This document shows, piece after piece, positions 6,697 to 8,214 of a DNA stretch of 8,214 nt. The stretch comes from Gammaproteobacteria bacterium (GTDB lineage Bacteria > Pseudomonadota > Gammaproteobacteria > Steroidobacterales > Steroidobacteraceae). The stretch is from NCBI GenBank assembly GCA_030039615.1, contig JASHVF010000302.1, positions 1 through 8,214 of the forward strand, given 5' to 3'. A program made the position numbers and the translations under genes. The first letter of the stretch is position 1. Every line of letters starts with the position of its first letter. Under the pieces are notes generated by a model that saw only the letters and a list, made by a program, of their open reading frames with translations, was not told the origin of the DNA and did no database searches.

Positions 6697-7788
6697 ATGC
6701 GCCGGCAGCTGGGCGGCATGCGACGGAAACTGATCGCTCTGTACGGCGGCCTGCTGCTGTTCAATGCGCTGGCCGGCATCTGGGCGGTCGTCGCATTTCA
6801 TGGATATCCGGTGCTGTTGGGCATCGCTTTGCTGGCCTACAGCCTCGGCCTGCGTCACGCGGTCGACGCCGATCACATTGCCGCGATCGACAACGTCACC
6901 CGCAAGCTGATGCAGGCGGGCCAACGTCCGGTGTCGGTCGGGCTGTTCTTCTCGCTCGGGCATTCGAGCGTGGTGGTGCTGGCCTCGATACTGCTGGCGG
7001 CGACCGCCACCGCGCTGCAGGGGCGCCTGCGTCAGTTCAGCGATGTGGGCGGCGTCGTCGGTACCACGGTGTCGGCACTGTTTCTGTTTGCCATCGCGGT
7101 GATGAATATCCTGATACTGCGCTCCGTGTACCGCGTGTTCCGGCGGGTTCGCAGCGGGGGCGCATACGTCGACGAGGACATGGACCTGCTGCTCGGCAAC
7201 CGCGGGGTGTTGACACGACTCGCCCGCCCGCTCTTCAAGCTCATTACCCGCAGCTGGCACATGTATCCGCTCGGATTCCTGTTCGGCCTGGGTTTTGACA
7301 CCGCGACCGAGATTGGCGTTCTGGGCATTTCGGCGACGCAGGCGGCCAAAGGCCTGCCGATCTGGTCGATCATCGTTTTCCCGGTGCTGTTCACCGCCGG
7401 CATGTCGTTGATCGATACGCTCGACAGCACCTTGATGCTGGGTGCCTATGGCTGGGCCTTCATCAAACCCATCCGCCGGCTCTATTACAACCTGATGATT
7501 ACTCTCATGTCGGTGGTGATCGCGGTGCTGGTGGGCAGCATCGAAGCCCTCGGCCTGCTCGCCGGCAAGCTGAACCTGAGGGGTCCCCTGTGGGACGTGG
7601 TCATCAGCATGAACGAGCATTTTGGGACCGTGGGCTATCTGATCATTGGTGTTTTCGTCGTCAGCTGGCTGCTGGCCGTCGCCATCTACCGGATGAAACG
7701 CTTCGACGACGTCAAGGGCGATCGCTCTTTTGCAGGAAGCCCAAGCCGTGCAGGTACCGTGTCAGCGCGAGGCGCGCATCGAGGCTGA
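6697..7788 (+). CDS. NiCoT family nickel/cobalt permease (HoxN/NixA type)
   Basis: A 363-residue inner-membrane transporter for Ni2+ and/or Co2+, about the usual family length (HoxN about 351). The signatures are clear: RHAVDADHIAAIDN at residues 53-66 with the metal-binding His/Asp cluster in TM2, LGHSSVV at 87-93, LGFDTATEIG near 198-206 and FTAGMSLIDTLD at 232-243. About eight hydrophobic segments can be traced, with a basic stretch between the second and third signatures. The substrate (Ni, Co or both) cannot be told from sequence. The start is uncertain: ATG 6697 has no clear Shine-Dalgarno, and the in-frame ATG at 6718 (residue 8, preceded by GGGCGG) is equally possible. The last 25 residues are polar, look unconserved, and lie opposite the 3' end of the next gene. 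It is 85 bases after the mtrB-like gene and probably has its own promoter. It may supply nickel for a hydrogenase or urease elsewhere; nothing ties it to electron transfer. Confidence 0.92.
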   Translation: MRRQLGGMRRKLIALYGGLLLFNALAGIWAVVAFHGYPVLLGIALLAYSLGLRHAVDADHIAAIDNVTRKLMQAGQRPVSVGLFFSLGHSSVVVLASILLAATATALQGRLRQFSDVGGVVGTTVSALFLFAIAVMNILILRSVYRVFRRVRSGGAYVDEDMDLLLGNRGVLTRLARPLFKLITRSWHMYPLGFLFGLGFDTATEIGVLGISATQAAKGLPIWSIIVFPVLFTAGMSLIDTLDSTLMLGAYGWAFIKPIRRLYYNLMITLMSVVIAVLVGSIEALGLLAGKLNLRGPLWDVVISMNEHFGTVGYLIIGVFVVSWLLAVAIYRMKRFDDVKGDRSFAGSPSRAGTVSARGAHRG

Positions 7789-8214
7789 TGTCCGAAGGCA
7801 GGCTTGCCGGCGTGAACGACTCGCCGCGACACATGGCCTCGAGGGCCGCGGCAACCGCAGCCTGCAGCCGCACACGCCTGCCGGCGAGCTCCAGTACCAG
7901 GCCGTCGCGCTCGTGCAGGAGTCGGTAATCGATGCCGTGCGCAACTCGCAGTGGCGTGTCGGCTCCAATGACCGAGGCGTCGGCGCTGAAGGCCAGCGGC
8001 GCACGCGCTTGCGCACCCCGGACCCTCGTCGCGAAGCGCTCGGTGATCGCCTGAGCGTCGAGCGCGACGCGCAGCCGATCCATCAGCCCGAGCAATCGCT
8101 GCGGCAGTTCGCCACGCGCCTCGGGCCGGTGCGCGAACCCGGGTGGCAGCGCACGACGGCAGTCCGAGTGCTCGAGGCTGTTCTGGATCAGCTCCGACAG
8201 CAGCTCGATCCCGG
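7712..8214 (-). CDS. C-terminal part of a probable cupin/JmjC-like domain protein, partial (5' end outside window)
   Basis: The minus-strand frame is open from the right edge to a TGA at 7712-7714, giving the last 166 residues of a protein. There is no signal peptide or membrane segment in this part. It begins with an acidic helix (IELLSELIQNSLEHSD), then RRALPPGF, a long helical stretch (LLGLMDRLRVALDAQAITERF), a beta segment with DYRLLHERDGLVLEL, and ends in a small helical fold (LDARLALTRYLHGLGFLQ). 'LPPGF' followed by helices, and a C-terminal winged-helix-like 'L...L...GFL' end, recall the C-terminal half of bacterial cupin_4/JmjC-type 2-oxoglutarate oxygenases (YcfD/RoxA relatives). The Fe-binding HxD...H core would lie outside the window, so this is memory-based. 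It overlaps the permease gene tail-to-tail by 77 bases. That a real gene is here is well supported; the family is tentative. Confidence 0.55.
   Translation of the reverse strand, partial: GIELLSELIQNSLEHSDCRRALPPGFAHRPEARGELPQRLLGLMDRLRVALDAQAITERFATRVRGAQARAPLAFSADASVIGADTPLRVAHGIDYRLLHERDGLVLELAGRRVRLQAAVAAALEAMCRGESFTPASLPSDISLDARLALTRYLHGLGFLQKSDRP

Noticed and set aside
6673..7620. Open minus-strand frame of 315 codons opposite the nickel/cobalt permease
   Set aside because: The translation is rich in His, Gln and Arg with no fold pattern; it is the complement of hydrophobic permease codons.

Overview
This is a GC-rich window from a proteobacterium, most likely a gammaproteobacterium or a related betaproteobacterium; I judge this from gene content and codon use only. 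Its core is a complete three-gene outer-membrane porin-cytochrome conduit of the Mtr type, in the same order as Shewanella mtrC-mtrA-mtrB. It reads rightward from 371 to 6611 and encodes a very large surface decaheme lipoprotein (MtrC/OmcA family), a periplasmic decaheme cytochrome (MtrA/DmsE family) and the beta-barrel that houses it (MtrB/PioB family). Together they would carry electrons across the outer membrane. With a surface decaheme protein present, reduction of an extracellular acceptor such as Fe(III)/Mn(IV) minerals or electrodes is more likely than Fe(II) oxidation, but direction cannot be read from sequence.

Layout: 1-224 (minus) is the 5' part of a small class I monoheme cytochrome c, divergent from the mtr genes. 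225-370 is the shared divergent promoter region. 371-3406 is the MtrC-like gene. 3407-3517 is a spacer with a terminator-like hairpin and an overlapping alternative hairpin. 3518-4465 is the MtrA-like gene, followed 13 bases later by the MtrB-like gene at 4479-6611. 6612-6696 is a short spacer with an AT-rich -10 element inside a NikR-like dyad. 6697-7788 is a nickel/cobalt permease of the NiCoT (HoxN/NixA) family. 7712-8214 (minus) is the 3' part of a gene whose product resembles the C-terminus of cupin/JmjC-type oxygenases; it overlaps the permease tail-to-tail by 77 bases.

The points most worth following are the architecture of the MtrC-like protein (collagen-like Gly-X-Y stalk behind the lipid anchor, and a middle beta-domain about twice the usual size that carries a module resembling phage/surface Ig-like repeats), the possible RNA switch between mtrC and mtrA, and possible nickel-responsive control of the permease. 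The conduit family itself is well known; what may be undescribed is this form of its surface subunit. No mobile elements, tRNAs, rRNAs or CRISPR arrays were seen, and no gap between genes exceeds 150 bases.
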